Assembly: GCA_045580145.1 (NCBI GenBank)
Contig: JAZNNI010000053.1
Location: forward strand, 1-5,572
DNA: 5,572 nucleotides
Direction: 5' to 3'
Source of the DNA: UBA1738 sp045580145
GTDB taxonomy: Bacteria; Bacillota; Clostridia; UBA1381
Positions within the stretch are counted from its first letter, which is position 1. Each line of letters opens with the position of its first letter. The notes below the pieces were generated by a model. The model did not search any database. It saw nothing but the letters and a program-made list of their open reading frames with translations, and was not told where the DNA came from. Position numbers and translations under genes: made by a program. Positions 5,375 to 5,572 of the stretch are shown in pieces.

Positions 5375-5572
5375 TTAGAGCAATCTTTTTCTCAAATCTT
5401 CTGCCAGCTTTGGCGATAAATATGCAGGTGCAACATCAAGCACAGTTTTGCATCCGCACATTCCCTCTTTGTTCATCCTTACCGCCGCTCTTGCATATGC
5501 CACCAAAACAGACGAGGTAAACTCAGGGTTGGAATCAAGCTTTAAACTATATTCTATTATATGTGTATGTTC
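5375..5572 (-). CDS. ddh: meso-Diaminopimelate dehydrogenase, C-terminal part (cut by window edge)
   Basis: Only the last 65 codons and the stop are inside the window; the start and NADP-binding domain lie beyond 5572. The enzyme makes meso-2,6-diaminopimelate from tetrahydrodipicolinate, ammonia and NADPH in one step, bypassing the succinylase or acetylase branches of lysine and peptidoglycan precursor synthesis. The visible residues carry the conserved end of the family: HTHIIEYSLKLDSNPEFTSS, VLVAYARAA, RMNKEG, KTVLDVAPAYLSPK and a final EDLRKRLL. The order and spacing match Corynebacterium-type diaminopimelate dehydrogenase, where the block SLKLD.NP.FT.S is also found. No frameshift or stop interrupts the visible part. 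The downstream terminator separates it from the regulator remnant. Confidence 0.88.
   Translation of the reverse strand, partial: EHTHIIEYSLKLDSNPEFTSSVLVAYARAAVRMNKEGMCGCKTVLDVAPAYLSPKLAEDLRKRLL

Overview
The window looks like chromosomal DNA from a low-GC Gram-positive anaerobe of the class Clostridia. This rests on AT-rich intergenic DNA, strong AGGAGG-type ribosome binding sites, sigma-A-type promoters, long U-tailed hairpin terminators and the gene types present; the species cannot be named from sequence alone. There are four substantially complete genes, one gene cut by the right edge and one decayed gene remnant. I see no prophage, CRISPR array, insertion sequence, tRNA or rRNA.

Left part (1-1707): a gene-free leader with small hairpins, then argH (argininosuccinate lyase, last step of arginine synthesis) as a single-gene unit on the plus strand. 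A near-consensus promoter (TTGAGA, 17 bp, TATACT with an extended -10) lies between a spurious upstream ATG and the real start at 198. An imperfect 13-bp inverted repeat wraps this promoter. A 22-bp perfect bidirectional terminator separates argH from the convergent sugar operon.

Middle (1732-5095): a compact sugar-utilisation locus. Two minus-strand genes, 25 bp apart, form an operon: an L-fucose/L-arabinose-isomerase-family protein (first) and a ketose 3-epimerase of the D-psicose/D-tagatose 3-epimerase family (second). Divergently transcribed is an AraC-type regulator with an N-terminal PocR-like sensory domain. The divergent intergenic region has a tandem 9-bp repeat, a 10-bp inverted repeat and a small palindrome between two promoters. 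The operon promoter has a perfect -10 but no good -35, as expected for an activated promoter. The simplest model is that the regulator senses a sugar or metabolite and activates isomerase plus epimerase, which would convert an uncommon aldose to a ketose and then invert C3 to give a common ketose. No kinase, aldolase or transporter is in view.

Right part (5089-5572): a minus-strand remnant holding only the last DNA-binding part of another AraC-type regulator, then the C-terminal 65 codons of meso-diaminopimelate dehydrogenase (lysine and peptidoglycan precursor synthesis) with its own terminator. The most interesting points are the isomerase/epimerase/PocR-AraC module, the architecture of its divergent control region, and the dyad over the argH promoter.
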